A stretch of DNA of 64,000 bases, from positions 186,001 to 250,000 of the forward strand of contig NZ_JAHLQL010000002.1 in NCBI RefSeq assembly GCF_018919175.1. The letters are read 5' to 3'. The DNA is from Clostridium simiarum (GTDB lineage Bacteria; Bacillota; Clostridia; Clostridiales; Clostridiaceae). The notes beneath the pieces are model-generated. The model saw only the letters and a program-made list of their open reading frames with translations, had not been told where the DNA came from and made no database searches. Of this stretch, positions 24,020-33,194 are shown one piece after another (position 1 is the stretch's first letter; each line of letters begins with the position of its first letter). The position numbers and the translations under genes are program-made.

Positions 24020-26728
24020 TTATTTTTCATTATTGTTTATTATAATTTTTACTATATTAGCCAATTCATCATCATTTATATTTACATCGTATTTTTCTTC
24101 TAAAGGTTTAAGAGTTTGTTTTATAAGTATAAACTCCTTAGTATAAATGTCTCTCATAGAATTAATGTCTTCTTTTATTGGAGTACCATTTTTATTTTTA
24201 ATTCTATCTATCATAAAGGCTAAATGCAGAATAATTCCTGTCTTTGCTTCTTCGTTTATAATTATACTAAGTATTTCTTCCGTATTTCTAATAATAACTC
24301 TACAATCTTCAACTAAGTCTTCTACATTATCAAGGTTTAAATGATTTTTCAATGACTGGTCAATTTTCATATAGTTTTCTTCAACCTCTATTAATTTATT
24401 TATTTTCTTAACTCCCTCACCGGATAAAATATCTGGTGCAGGAATAAAGGGTATATTTTCAATAAACATATTAACAGTACCAACCAGGGCAATAATCTTA
24501 TACTTTTCACTTAAACTATCAACATGAGTTAAAAAATCATTGTGATCCAATATGTTCAAGGCTATAATTTCTATATTATAGGATTTAGTTAAACTTTGAA
24601 TTAGGATTTGCTTTAAGGTTTCAGAAGCTCCCTCACCTGTAAAACAAGCTGTAATAATTAAAAACTTTTTTTTACTATAGTTATTGCCTCTTGTTTCAAT
24701 CCTACACCTACTTAATTCTAAGCAGGATTTATAAATTGATTGCAGCTCTCTTCCTAAAAGTGCTTTACTACAAGCCTCGATTACTATAGGCGTACTAACC
24801 ATATCAATAGTTTTTATGCTTATTCCTGTTTCTTCAGATATCATTTCTCCAAAGTTTGTAAGAGATCCCATGTCTACTAATAAAAGAACGCCTTTACCCT
24901 TATCCATTTCTATTATCTTATTTTTTGCAGCATCATACATCTTTTCAGCTTTCATGGTTAAAGGCATATCCAATGCTTCTGTATATACCTCTCCTATTAA
25001 GGAATTAGCAACCCTCACCATGCTACTTGCAGTAGAATCTCCGTGCATTATTACAAGTATTCCTACCTTTGATTCCTTTTTTATTTTGGACTCATATAAA
25101 TCAGAGGCTAAAAACATAGCTAAATATCCAATTTCATCTAAAGGAATTTCTATATTAAATTTGCTATCTATTATTTTTGCAAGTTCCATAGCCACAAGAA
25201 ATTCGCTAGAATAATGTATTCTTATAAAATTAAGTTTAGGATTATAAATTTTATTTCCATTTTTTATTCTTTCTATGCTACCTTGAAGATGTATAGCTAA
25301 ACCAATATAAACCTTTTCATCGAAAGATTTATTTAATCTCTCCTTAGCCACATTTAAGATTTCCTCCACGGTATCACCTATTTCCATGGTTACAAATTTA
25401 TAAAGCTGATCCTTAGGAAGCTTCTCTGGAAGCTTATTCATATATTTACTAAAGTAACTTTCAATATCTATATTCAATATTTGATTTATTTCTTTTTCGG
25501 ATAATCCTTGAGATTTTAGAAGAGAGAGTTTCTTTTCTATAACATCATAGAAGATCTCGCTACTTTCATTATTTTCTAAGCTTATTATTTCATTATTTAT
25601 AATACCTTCTTCACTATAATTAAATCTTAGAATATCACCTTTATTTTTAAATATTTCATTAATCTCTTTTCTATAATCTTGAATTTTCATTAGTCCCTTT
25701 TTTACTTCTTGCTCTAAGTCTTCCTGATCAATAAGTATATGACCAATATTATTAGTTTTATACTTTAAAAAGGCTTTTGCAGAAGCTAGCTGAATATTAC
25801 TTTTCAATTGACCTATATTATTAGGGCAATCATATAGTAGATAAGAAGTTAAGGCACTTTTATCTATATATATACTCTTATTTAATCTCTTAGATTCTGC
25901 TTTTATAAAATCCACTAATAGGTAGTATCTTTCCACTAAACTTCTTTCTCTAAGGGGAGGTAACTCTATAACCATGGGAATTCTTCTAAGGAAGGTTTTT
26001 AATAAAGTAGACTTTGAGTACTCCGTAGTAGCAGCAATTATTTGAACCTGAACTTTTACAATATTTTCTGTTTCTCCAAGAGGTCTAAAGGAACCCTTAT
26101 CTATAAACGTAAATAGCATCTCTTGTCCTTGAGGAGGTAAACGGTGAACTTCATCTAAAAATAGAATTCCCTTATTTGCTTTTGTGAGTAGTCCTTCCTT
26201 ATCATGATCAGCTCCAGTATAAGCTCCCTTTTTAACACCGAATATCTGACTTATAAGTAATTGAGGATTATCTGCATAATCAGCACAATTAAACCTTATA
26301 AAAGGAGCATTTTTTTTAAGTATATTACATTCTTTAGAAAACTCATACATAAGTTCTGCAAACATAGATTTTCCTACACCTGTTTCTCCCAAAATTAGAG
26401 TGTGAAGTCCTGTAGGAGGATAGAGTATAGCAGCTTTGGCTTGCTGAATAGATATTTTAAGGCTAAAATCAGCACCTATTAACTTATCTAAGCTACCTGC
26501 TTTTATATCTATTTTTTCTGAAGATGCCTCTTCTTTTGCTAAAGAATACAAAACAGGTCTACTATTAATTTTTATAACTTTACCTTTTCTAAATAGTTCG
26601 TTAAGGTAACGACTTATGCTGGTTCTATCAAGATTTAAGTGTTGCATAAGCTCTTCTGCTGAAATATTTTCTTTGCCCTGAGATTCTAAATCCTGTAGAA
26701 GCCTATAAACTTTATCAATTTTTTTCAT
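24020..26728 (-). CDS. LevR/CelR-type sigma-54-dependent transcriptional activator with PTS regulatory domains
   Basis: 902-aa bacterial enhancer-binding protein. Domains in order: N-terminal winged helix (about 1-70, DRTSISRYLNEL); AAA+ ATPase (about 80-320) with Walker A LGETGVGKS, sigma-54 contact loop GAYTGAD and Walker B ILFLDEVHRLP; first PRD (about 450-560); IIA-mannose-like domain (about 565-690, VGILVIMHGDST); a IIB-like stretch; and a last PRD (about 795-895). PTS phosphorylation at PRD and IIA histidines would tune activity to sugar supply. It acts with sigma-54 RNA polymerase and the -24/-12 promoter in front of the adjacent IIB-IIA genes is the obvious target. Confidence 0.92.
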   Translation of the reverse strand: MKKIDKVYRLLQDLESQGKENISAEELMQHLNLDRTSISRYLNELFRKGKVIKINSRPVLYSLAKEEASSEKIDIKAGSLDKLIGADFSLKISIQQAKAAILYPPTGLHTLILGETGVGKSMFAELMYEFSKECNILKKNAPFIRFNCADYADNPQLLISQIFGVKKGAYTGADHDKEGLLTKANKGILFLDEVHRLPPQGQEMLFTFIDKGSFRPLGETENIVKVQVQIIAATTEYSKSTLLKTFLRRIPMVIELPPLRERSLVERYYLLVDFIKAESKRLNKSIYIDKSALTSYLLYDCPNNIGQLKSNIQLASAKAFLKYKTNNIGHILIDQEDLEQEVKKGLMKIQDYRKEINEIFKNKGDILRFNYSEEGIINNEIISLENNESSEIFYDVIEKKLSLLKSQGLSEKEINQILNIDIESYFSKYMNKLPEKLPKDQLYKFVTMEIGDTVEEILNVAKERLNKSFDEKVYIGLAIHLQGSIERIKNGNKIYNPKLNFIRIHYSSEFLVAMELAKIIDSKFNIEIPLDEIGYLAMFLASDLYESKIKKESKVGILVIMHGDSTASSMVRVANSLIGEVYTEALDMPLTMKAEKMYDAAKNKIIEMDKGKGVLLLVDMGSLTNFGEMISEETGISIKTIDMVSTPIVIEACSKALLGRELQSIYKSCLELSRCRIETRGNNYSKKKFLIITACFTGEGASETLKQILIQSLTKSYNIEIIALNILDHNDFLTHVDSLSEKYKIIALVGTVNMFIENIPFIPAPDILSGEGVKKINKLIEVEENYMKIDQSLKNHLNLDNVEDLVEDCRVIIRNTEEILSIIINEEAKTGIILHLAFMIDRIKNKNGTPIKEDINSMRDIYTKEFILIKQTLKPLEEKYDVNINDDELANIVKIIINNNEK

Positions 26729-27035
26729 TAATGTCCTCCAAATACATAAGATAAATGTAGTGTTATTATCAATTATATCATAGACAACTTTATATACTAT
26801 TATTTTAGAATGACTATAATGAAATCATAAATTTTAATATCTCTATTTAGGGTTGAGATATTAAAGCTTCAAATTATACTTAAGATATTTTCCACAGCCT
26901 AGTGCTATTATAGGGGGAGGATTGTGGATTGTTTTATATAAATTAAAAATTTGTATAGTATATTTTAGATGAATTAACGTTAATACTTTTATACTCAATG
27001 AGGGTATGACCTAAGTTGAAATGATGTAAAACACC
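26729..27035. other. intergenic region between divergent LevR-type regulator and eutG, with two hairpins
   Basis: No gene is seen. A perfect inverted repeat TTTAATATCTC / GAGATATTAAA (26833-26843, 26855-26865) has an 11-nt loop. A second structure has the outer stem TCCACA / TGTGGA (about 26892-26925) with an inner CCTA / TAGG stem and a G-rich arm. Neither is followed by a T-run. They could be operators for the divergent genes or a small structured RNA. A B12-box characteristic of the cobalamin riboswitch was looked for and not found. Confidence 0.4.
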
Positions 27036-27064
27036 TTGACAGTAATATTATAAAGTTATAAAAT
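27036..27064 (+). promoter_or_regulatory. sigma-A promoter of eutG
   Basis: TTGACA (27036-27041), 17-bp spacer, TAAAAT (27059-27064). The predicted start near 27071 puts the dual-hairpin antiterminator at about +45 to +85 of the transcript. Confidence 0.8.
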
Positions 27065-27115
27065 AAATGTGTACAAGTTTATAAAGTAATGTCATACAAT
27101 TTTATAAAGATAAAG

Positions 27116-27183
27116 TTGCACAATGGCGTGCAATTATAAAGAGTGATGAAGCTCCTTAAGATTTTCTTAGGGGGCTTTTATTT
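27116..27183 (+). promoter_or_regulatory. EutV (ANTAR) dual-hairpin antiterminator leader of eutG with overlapping terminator
   Basis: Hairpin P1 has stem TTGCAC / GTGCAA and hexaloop AATGGC (27116-27133). After a 7-nt linker, P2 has stem GAGT / GCTC and hexaloop GATGAA (27141-27154). The 3' arm of P2 is also the 5' arm of a terminator (about 27149-27178) ending in TTTTATTTTTTT. This is the known EutV target design: binding of phosphorylated EutV to the two loops blocks terminator formation. Known loops have A at position 1 and G at position 4; P1 fits and P2 has G at position 1. Confidence 0.88.
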
Positions 27184-27221
27184 TTTTATTAACTTAAAAT
27201 CTATATTTAGGAAGTGAAAGT

Positions 27222-28391
27222 ATGAGTAATTTTAAAGTAGGACCTAATGTTTATTTTGGAGCTGGAAAGCTTGAAGAACTTAGAAAACTTGATTGCAAAA
27301 GAGTATTTATTGTAACAGATCCATTTATGGTGACCTCAGGAACAATAAATAAAGTTACAGAAAATTTAGAGGCTGCAAATATTGAATTTGCTATTTTTTC
27401 AGACATAGTTCCAGATCCACCACTTGAAATAGTTTCAAAGGGTATTAAAAAAATGGATGAATTCAATCCGGAAGCAGTAATTGCACTAGGGGGCGGTTCT
27501 GCAATTGACGCAGCTAAGGCTATAATTTATTTTAGAAGTCTTATAAGTAAAGGGTTAAATCAAGGTGTAGAACATAAAAAAGTTGTATTTATAGCTATAC
27601 CAACAACTAGTGGCACAGGCTCTGAAGTTACAGCATTTTCAGTTATAACTGATAAAAAACATAATGTTAAGTATCCATTAGTTGAGGAATCCATGGTACC
27701 AGATATGGCTATATTAGATGCAAATCTTGTAAAAACAGTTCCGAACTTTATAACTGCGGATACAGGTATGGATGTTCTAACTCATGCCATAGAGGCGTAT
27801 GTGTCTACAGAACATTCTGATTTTAGTGATGCTTTAGCTGAAAAGGCTATAAAATTAGTATTTAATTACTTAGAAAAGGCATATAAAAATGGAGAGGATT
27901 TAGAGGCAAGAGAAAAAATGCATAATGCTTCTTGTATAGCAGGAATGGCATTTACCAATGCTTCCCTTGGAATAAACCATAGTATGGCACACATATTAGG
28001 TGGCAGATTCCATATCCCTCATGGAAAGGCAAATGCAATATTATTACCATATGTTATAGAATACAATGCAGATTTAAGCTTTAATAACAGAAATGAATAT
28101 AGTGATACTGCAAAAAGATATGCTGAAATCGCTAGATTTTTAAACCTAACAAGCAGCAATAATGTTAGAGAAGGGGTTAAAGCTTTAATAAGAGCTATAA
28201 ATTCCCTAAGAAAATCTTTAGGGATACCATCTAGTATTAAAGAAGTTAATATAAGTAAAAAAGATTTTGAAGACAATATAGAAGATCTTTCAAAGATTGC
28301 ATTAAATGATGGCTGCACAGCAACTAGTCCAAGGAAGCCAACAGTGGAAGAACTTAATATATTGTTTAAAAAAGTATACGAAGGAAAATAA
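27222..28391 (+). CDS. eutG: iron-containing alcohol dehydrogenase EutG
   Basis: 389-aa group III alcohol dehydrogenase that reduces acetaldehyde to ethanol with NADH, recycling NAD+ for the ethanolamine pathway. Nucleotide-binding GGGSAIDAAKA near residue 88 and the iron-ligand region (DVLTHAIEAYVS near 182, INHSMAHILGG near 247, HIPHGKA near 262) are all present. It has no obvious encapsulation extension. The gene has its own promoter and EutV-controlled leader upstream, so it is induced together with the rest of the locus although separated from eutS by another leader. Confidence 0.92.
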   Translation: MSNFKVGPNVYFGAGKLEELRKLDCKRVFIVTDPFMVTSGTINKVTENLEAANIEFAIFSDIVPDPPLEIVSKGIKKMDEFNPEAVIALGGGSAIDAAKAIIYFRSLISKGLNQGVEHKKVVFIAIPTTSGTGSEVTAFSVITDKKHNVKYPLVEESMVPDMAILDANLVKTVPNFITADTGMDVLTHAIEAYVSTEHSDFSDALAEKAIKLVFNYLEKAYKNGEDLEAREKMHNASCIAGMAFTNASLGINHSMAHILGGRFHIPHGKANAILLPYVIEYNADLSFNNRNEYSDTAKRYAEIARFLNLTSSNNVREGVKALIRAINSLRKSLGIPSSIKEVNISKKDFEDNIEDLSKIALNDGCTATSPRKPTVEELNILFKKVYEGK

Positions 28392-28426
28392 TTGAGATAT
28401 AAACTTAAAAAGGTTTTCAAAAACAT

Positions 28427-28455
28427 TTGACAATTAAAGTATTTAATATTATAAT
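28427..28455 (+). promoter_or_regulatory. sigma-A promoter of the eutS operon
   Basis: TTGACA (28427-28432), a 17-bp spacer, then TATAAT (28450-28455), a consensus promoter. Start is expected near 28462, just ahead of the dual-hairpin leader. Confidence 0.85.
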
Positions 28456-28478
28456 TTCAGTATAAGTTAATAAATATT

Positions 28479-28558
28479 AATTGTGCAATGGCGTACGATT
28501 ATTAATTAGAGCAATGGAGCTCCTTAAAATACATTGATTGTTATTTAAGGGGCTTTTT
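28479..28558 (+). promoter_or_regulatory. EutV (ANTAR) dual-hairpin antiterminator leader of eutS with overlapping terminator
   Basis: P1: 8-bp stem AATTGTGC / GTACGATT (with G-T pairs) and hexaloop AATGGC (28479-28500). An 8-nt linker leads to P2: stem GAGC / GCTC and hexaloop AATGGA (28509-28522). P2's 3' arm starts the terminator stem AGCTCCTTAAA...TTTAAGGGGCT followed by TTTTTAT. Both loops show the A1/G4 rule. A consensus promoter placed directly upstream means that transcription starts constitutively and is released by EutV. Confidence 0.92.
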
Positions 28559-28588
28559 ATACTTTTAAATAGGAGTGGGGTGGGAAGT

Positions 28589-28933
28589 TTGGAAGAAAAG
28601 CAAAGAGTTATACAGGAATACGTACCTGGAAAACAAGTTACATTAGCTCACTTAATTGCACATCCTAATAAATCAATATATAAAAAATTAGGACTTAAAG
28701 AAGAAGGTTCAGAGGCAATAGGAATACTAACAATAACCCCAAGCGAGGCAGCTATAATAGCAGCAGATGTTGCAACTAAAGCAGCTGGAGTTGAGATAGG
28801 TTTTGTAGATAGGTTTAGTGGATCTTTAATAGTAACTGGAGATGTTTCAAGTGTAGAGGCTTCTTTAAGAGAAGTTTGCAATGTACTTAAAAACATTTTA
28901 CATTTTTCTATTACAGATATAACAAAATCCTAG
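28589..28933 (+). CDS. eutS: microcompartment shell protein EutS
   Basis: 114-aa circularly permuted BMC-domain shell protein forming hexamers in the Eut microcompartment facets. The N-terminal part [20 protein letters not shown] aligns with the start of E. coli EutS (111 aa), so the start was placed at TTG 28589; the open frame extends upstream through the terminator but that part has no family match. An in-frame GTG at 28580 is the alternative. [20 protein letters not shown] near residue 70 and the ending ITDITKS complete the family pattern. First gene of the main eut operon. Confidence 0.88.
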   Translation: MEEKQRVIQEYVPGKQVTLAHLIAHPNKSIYKKLGLKEEGSEAIGILTITPSEAAIIAADVATKAAGVEIGFVDRFSGSLIVTGDVSSVEASLREVCNVLKNILHFSITDITKS

Positions 28934-28945
28934 GGGGAAGAAGTA

Positions 28946-29380
28946 TTGAAAAAAATAATGCTTATAGGATCTATTGGAGCAGGAAAAACTACATTAACTC
29001 AAGCTCTAAAAAATGAAATAATAGAATATAAGAAAACTCAGTCTATAGAGTTTGATGACTATATAATAGATACACCAGGAGAGTATATTGATAATAAAGT
29101 GTACTATAATGCACTAGTAGTAACATCAGCAGATGCAGACGTAATTGGATTAGTTCAGGATTCCACTGATGAAACAAGCAGTTTTCCACCGAGTTTTGGT
29201 AATATGTTTAATAAGGAAGTTATAGGTATTTGTACTAAAATTGATTTATGCGAAAGCGAAGAAAACTTAAAAAGAAGTGAAGAATTTTTATCCTCAGCAG
29301 GGGCACAATATGTATTTGGTGTAAGCGCTATAAATAATGAAAAAATTGAGGAATTAAAAAAATATTTGGATTTTGATTAA
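28946..29380 (+). CDS. eutP: ethanolamine utilisation protein EutP
   Basis: 144-aa P-loop protein. Walker A is GSIGAGKTTL (residues 7-16), the switch region is DTPGEYIDN, and NKEVIGICTKIDL resembles the GTPase TKxD specificity motif. In Salmonella EutP was reported to have acetate kinase activity, so a role in acetyl-phosphate use or nucleotide signalling is possible. TTG start at 28946 with GGGGGAAG ahead. It lies between eutS and the regulator genes, in the same transcript. Confidence 0.9.
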   Translation: MKKIMLIGSIGAGKTTLTQALKNEIIEYKKTQSIEFDDYIIDTPGEYIDNKVYYNALVVTSADADVIGLVQDSTDETSSFPPSFGNMFNKEVIGICTKIDLCESEENLKRSEEFLSSAGAQYVFGVSAINNEKIEELKKYLDFD

Positions 29381-29458
29381 AGTTTTATGATAAAATGATT
29401 TTAAAGAAATACCTTACACTTATATTCAAATATATTTATCCAAAAGAGGTGGAATAAA

Positions 29459-30037
29459 ATGGCGAAAAGGATTGTAATAGCCGATGATGAACCTATTACA
29501 AGAATGGATTTAAGGGAAATGTTAGAAGAAGAAGGTTACAATGTAGTAGCTGAAGCTTCAGATGGGTTTGACGTTATAGAACTTGCTAGAAAACATTTGC
29601 CAGATTTAATAATCATGGATATAAAAATGCCGCTTTTAGATGGTTTAAATGCAGCTAAGATAATTTTAAAAGAGGAACTGGCTTGTGAGATAATACTTTT
29701 AAGTGCTTATAGTGACAAAAGCTTTATAGAAAAAGCTAAAGAGGTAGGGGTTATAGGTTATTTAGTAAAACCTATAGATAACAAGTCTTTAGTTGCAACT
29801 ATAGAAGTTTGTTTATCAAGACATAAGGAAATTAAAGAGATAAAGAAAAATGTTAAAGTTTTAGAAAAAAAATTAGAATCACGAAAAATCATAGAAAAAG
29901 CTAAAGGCATACTTATGATTAAAAATGGGATGTCTGAAAATGATGCTTACATACATATAAGAGATATAAGCATGAAAAAGAGAACAACTATGGAAGAAAT
30001 AGCTAGAATAATAATAATTAGTGAAGAAGAAACTTAA
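29459..30037 (+). CDS. eutV: EutV response regulator with ANTAR RNA-binding domain
   Basis: 192-aa antitermination regulator. Receiver domain 1-120: acidic pocket DDE near residue 9, phospho-acceptor Asp54 in IIMDIKMP, and Lys in YLVKPID near 104. A coiled linker leads to the ANTAR domain (about 130-190) with IIEKAKGILM and ENDAYIHIRDISMKKRTTM. Phosphorylated EutV dimers bind paired hexaloop hairpins and prevent termination; three such leaders occur in this locus. GAGGTGG precedes the ATG. It forms a pair with eutW 15 bp downstream. Confidence 0.94.
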   Translation: MAKRIVIADDEPITRMDLREMLEEEGYNVVAEASDGFDVIELARKHLPDLIIMDIKMPLLDGLNAAKIILKEELACEIILLSAYSDKSFIEKAKEVGVIGYLVKPIDNKSLVATIEVCLSRHKEIKEIKKNVKVLEKKLESRKIIEKAKGILMIKNGMSENDAYIHIRDISMKKRTTMEEIARIIIISEEET

Positions 30038-30052
30038 AAAGTAGGAATAGAT

Positions 30053-31468
30053 ATGGAAAAAATAAGGGATATATGTCTAAAGTATACTTCTTTAAATGAG
30101 AGTGATATTGAAATAATACAAAGTATAGCAAAGACCCTTCAATTTGTAGCTGATTCTGCAAAAGCAGATGTTTTTATAGATTGCATGGTGAAAAATGACA
30201 AAAATGCAGCCATAGTAGTTGCAAGTGCAAAGACTAGAGGAGCACAATCTTTTTATAAAGAAGAGGTTGTAGGTAAACTTGCTATAAGAGAAAATGAACC
30301 AGCTGTACTAAGGACATTGCAGACAGGTATACCTTCAAGGGACATAAAGGCTACTACACAAGAGGATATATTGGTTAAACAAAACGTTGAACCAATAAAA
30401 AATCATAATGATAAAGTTATTGCAGTTATTATTTCAGAACAAGATGTTACTGAAGATTTAAAGGGAAGTAAAAAACTAGAGATATTGGCAGAAACCAATG
30501 AGGAGTTATTATCTCAGATAGAAGGCAAAAAAGGAAGACTTGGAGATGGAAACATAACATACCATATAGATGATGCCATACTCATATTTGATGAGGATGG
30601 AGTTTTAAGGTTTAAGAACCCTGTAGCTGAAGAATTATACAATAAACTTGGGTATCATCAGGAATTAGTTGGTATGGATTTTTCAAACCTATCTTTATCC
30701 AAGTATACTATAGCTGAACTAATTGAAGGGAAGGCTATAGATTCAGAGGAGATAGATATTGGGGAGATGTCTTTTCAAATAAAGTACATTGTCCAAAGCA
30801 GTAAAGTTTTAAAGTTAGTAATGCTTGTAAGAGATATTACAGATTTAAAAGAAAAAGAAAGAGAACTTGTTTTAAAATCTGTAGTAATAAAAGAAATTCA
30901 TCACAGGGTAAAAAATAATCTTCAAACCATAGCAAGCCTTTTAAGACTTCAATCCAGAAGGATTAAAGGAAAAGAGTTTAGAGCAGCTATAGATGATAGT
31001 ATAAATAGGATTTTAAGTATAGCTATAACCCATGAAATGCTTGCTAAAGAAGGTATTGATGATGTTAATATAAAAGAAGTTATAAATAAGATTAAATCTT
31101 ATATGATAAGTTTTGAAAAAAACGAAAACTTAAATTTAGTAATTGAAGTTATAGGGGATGACTTAACTATTAGTTCAGATAAATCTACAGCTATATCATT
31201 AATAGTAAATGAAGCTATACAAAATTGTTTAAAACATGCTTTTGTAGGTAGAGAAAATGGAAAGATAATAGTGGAAGTAGAAAAAGGAAATGTTTACTCA
31301 AAGATATCTGTAATTGATGATGGAATTGGATTTAATGTGGCTTCTGTATCGCAAAGTAGTCTAGGGCTTATGATAATTAATAGTTTAGTTTCAGATAAGC
31401 TAAAAGGACAGCTAGATATTCAATCCACAGCCAATGGAACTACTATTACTTTTGACTTTAAAAATTAA
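30053..31468 (+). CDS. eutW: EutW ethanolamine-sensing histidine kinase
   Basis: 471-aa cytoplasmic sensor kinase with no membrane segment, which autophosphorylates in response to ethanolamine and donates to EutV. The N-terminal part (about 1-140) is the H_kinase_N-type sensor, followed by a PAS-like section (about 165-270). The dimerisation segment is HisKA_2 type with His283 in IKEIHHRVKNNLQTIASLL, and the GHKL ATPase contains IVNEAIQNCLKHAF near 390 and SVIDDGIGF near 425. The absence of membrane segments fits sensing of intracellular ethanolamine after EutH uptake. Confidence 0.93.
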   Translation: MEKIRDICLKYTSLNESDIEIIQSIAKTLQFVADSAKADVFIDCMVKNDKNAAIVVASAKTRGAQSFYKEEVVGKLAIRENEPAVLRTLQTGIPSRDIKATTQEDILVKQNVEPIKNHNDKVIAVIISEQDVTEDLKGSKKLEILAETNEELLSQIEGKKGRLGDGNITYHIDDAILIFDEDGVLRFKNPVAEELYNKLGYHQELVGMDFSNLSLSKYTIAELIEGKAIDSEEIDIGEMSFQIKYIVQSSKVLKLVMLVRDITDLKEKERELVLKSVVIKEIHHRVKNNLQTIASLLRLQSRRIKGKEFRAAIDDSINRILSIAITHEMLAKEGIDDVNIKEVINKIKSYMISFEKNENLNLVIEVIGDDLTISSDKSTAISLIVNEAIQNCLKHAFVGRENGKIIVEVEKGNVYSKISVIDDGIGFNVASVSQSSLGLMIINSLVSDKLKGQLDIQSTANGTTITFDFKN

Positions 31469-31484
31469 ATATAGTAACTCAAAG

Positions 31485-31580
31485 ACAAAGATGTTTTTGT
31501 GTATAAAAGGCAATGAAGCCCAAAATATTTATTAGATAACATTTTAATATGTGCTAATGAATATTTTGGGCTTTATTTTA
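31485..31580 (+). promoter_or_regulatory. EutV (ANTAR) dual-hairpin antiterminator leader of eutA with overlapping terminator
   Basis: P2 is clear: stem GGC / GCC with hexaloop AATGAA (31509-31520). Its 3' arm opens a strong terminator with the 14-bp stem AAGCCCAAAATATT / AATATTTTGGGCTT, then TATTTTAT. Eight bases before P2, ACAAA / TTTGT with hexaloop GATGTT (31485-31500) fits P1, with G at loop position 1. No promoter is evident, so this site controls read-through from eutVW into the enzyme and shell genes. Confidence 0.82.
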
Positions 31581-31734
31581 TAAATAGATATTTTACACCT
31601 AACTTTAGCAAATTTGTGAAAAATTAAACTTTATTTTTCATAAATTTAATAAATATTAAAAAATAAGAAAGGAGGAGTCCGTATTTAATAACTTATAACT
31701 TATTGTACTTAAAAGTTATATAACGGAGAGTGAT

Positions 31735-33171
31735 ATGAAAGAACAAATTTTAAGTGTAGGTATTGATATTGGAACCTCTACAACCCAACTTGTATTTAGC
31801 AATATTACAATTGAAAACACAGCTAGCAACTTTTCTGTACCAAGAGTAAATATTGTAGATAAAGAGATTATATATAGAAGCGAAATTTACTTTACACCAC
31901 TTATTACTCAAAAGAAAATAGATAAAGAAAAAGTAAAAGAGATAATAAAAAGCGAGTATGAAAAAGCAGGAGTAAGTATAAGCGATGTAAAAACTGGTGC
32001 AGTAATAATAACAGGAGAAACTGCAAGAAAAGAAAATGCTAATGATGTTTTGCAAACACTAAGCGGTTTTGCTGGGGATTTTGTTGTTGCAACAGCAGGG
32101 CCTGATCTAGAATCAATTATTGCAGGAAGAGGCGCTGGGGCAGATAAGGTGTCAGATGAAGAAAATGCATATGTTGTAAATGTTGATATAGGCGGAGGAA
32201 CTTCTAACTTAGCACTATTTAAAAATGGTGAGCTTGTAGACACAGGATGCATGGATATAGGTGGAAGACTTATAAAAATAGATATAAATACTAAGAAAAT
32301 ATACTATATCTATCCTAAAATTAAGGAATTAGCAGAGTCTATAGGTGTTCAAATAGAGGTTGGAGATACCGCAGATATAGATAAACTTAGAAAAATTGCA
32401 AGAAAGATGACAGAAATATTAGAAGAGGCTGTTTGTATAAGAGAAAGAAGTAAGATGTATGATAATCTTCAAACTAATAAAGGAATAAAAGACGGCTATA
32501 ACATAGAATATGTAACTTTTTCAGGTGGTGTAGCTGATTACATATACAGTGAAGATTATAGTGACTACTTTAAATTCGGAGATATGGGAGTAATTTTAGG
32601 AGAAGAGATAAAAAAATCTAGTTTATTATCAAAAATAAAATTAAAACCAGCCATTGAAACCATAAGGGCAACAGTAGTTGGAGCAGGATCTCATACAACA
32701 GATATTAGTGGTAGCACAATTACTTATACAACAGAAGATGTGTTTCCAATTAAGAATCTTCCAGTATTAAAGTTGTCAAATGATGATGAAAGTAACGGAT
32801 TTGAGTTTTTAGGTAAATCAATAAAAGAAAAAATAAATTGGTTTAATGTAGAAAATCAAAATCAGTTAGTAGCAGTAGCTTTAAAAGGGAGTAAAAATCC
32901 TTCTTTTATAGATATACAAAATTTAGCAACCTCAATTATAAATGGAATGGAATCTTTAATAAGCAGTAACTATCCTCTATTTATAATTGTTGAAAATGAT
33001 ATAGCCAAGGTTCTAGGACAAACTATCTATGCAAAATTAGGTAGAAAAAACAATGTAATATGTATAGATAGCGTGAAGGTAGAAAATGGAGACTATATTG
33101 ATATTGGGAAACCACTTGTAAATGGGAAGGTTGTACCAGTAGTAATCAAAACCTTAGTATTTAATTCATAA
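31735..33171 (+). CDS. eutA: EutA ethanolamine ammonia-lyase reactivase
   Basis: 478-aa actin-fold (hsp70-like) chaperone that exchanges damaged cobalamin for adenosylcobalamin in EutBC using ATP. The phosphate-1 loop [13 protein letters not shown] is at the N-terminus, [15 protein letters not shown] near residue 148 is phosphate-2, and SGGVADYIY near 262 is the adenosine region. Length matches the family. First gene after the internal antiterminator, preceded by GGAGAG, and 23 bp ahead of eutB. Confidence 0.93.
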   Translation: MKEQILSVGIDIGTSTTQLVFSNITIENTASNFSVPRVNIVDKEIIYRSEIYFTPLITQKKIDKEKVKEIIKSEYEKAGVSISDVKTGAVIITGETARKENANDVLQTLSGFAGDFVVATAGPDLESIIAGRGAGADKVSDEENAYVVNVDIGGGTSNLALFKNGELVDTGCMDIGGRLIKIDINTKKIYYIYPKIKELAESIGVQIEVGDTADIDKLRKIARKMTEILEEAVCIRERSKMYDNLQTNKGIKDGYNIEYVTFSGGVADYIYSEDYSDYFKFGDMGVILGEEIKKSSLLSKIKLKPAIETIRATVVGAGSHTTDISGSTITYTTEDVFPIKNLPVLKLSNDDESNGFEFLGKSIKEKINWFNVENQNQLVAVALKGSKNPSFIDIQNLATSIINGMESLISSNYPLFIIVENDIAKVLGQTIYAKLGRKNNVICIDSVKVENGDYIDIGKPLVNGKVVPVVIKTLVFNS

Positions 33172-33194
33172 TTTTATTTAGGGGAGTGAAGAAA

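Noticed and set aside
26729-27115. Adenosylcobalamin riboswitch, expected from the EutX small RNA of E. faecalis
   Set aside because: No B12-box-like sequence or matching multi-stem arrangement could be found in this gap or before eutT and eutA.
33186-33194. GTG at 33186 as eutB start
   Set aside because: It overlaps the Shine-Dalgarno, and the next GTG gives an N-terminus aligning with E. coli EutB.
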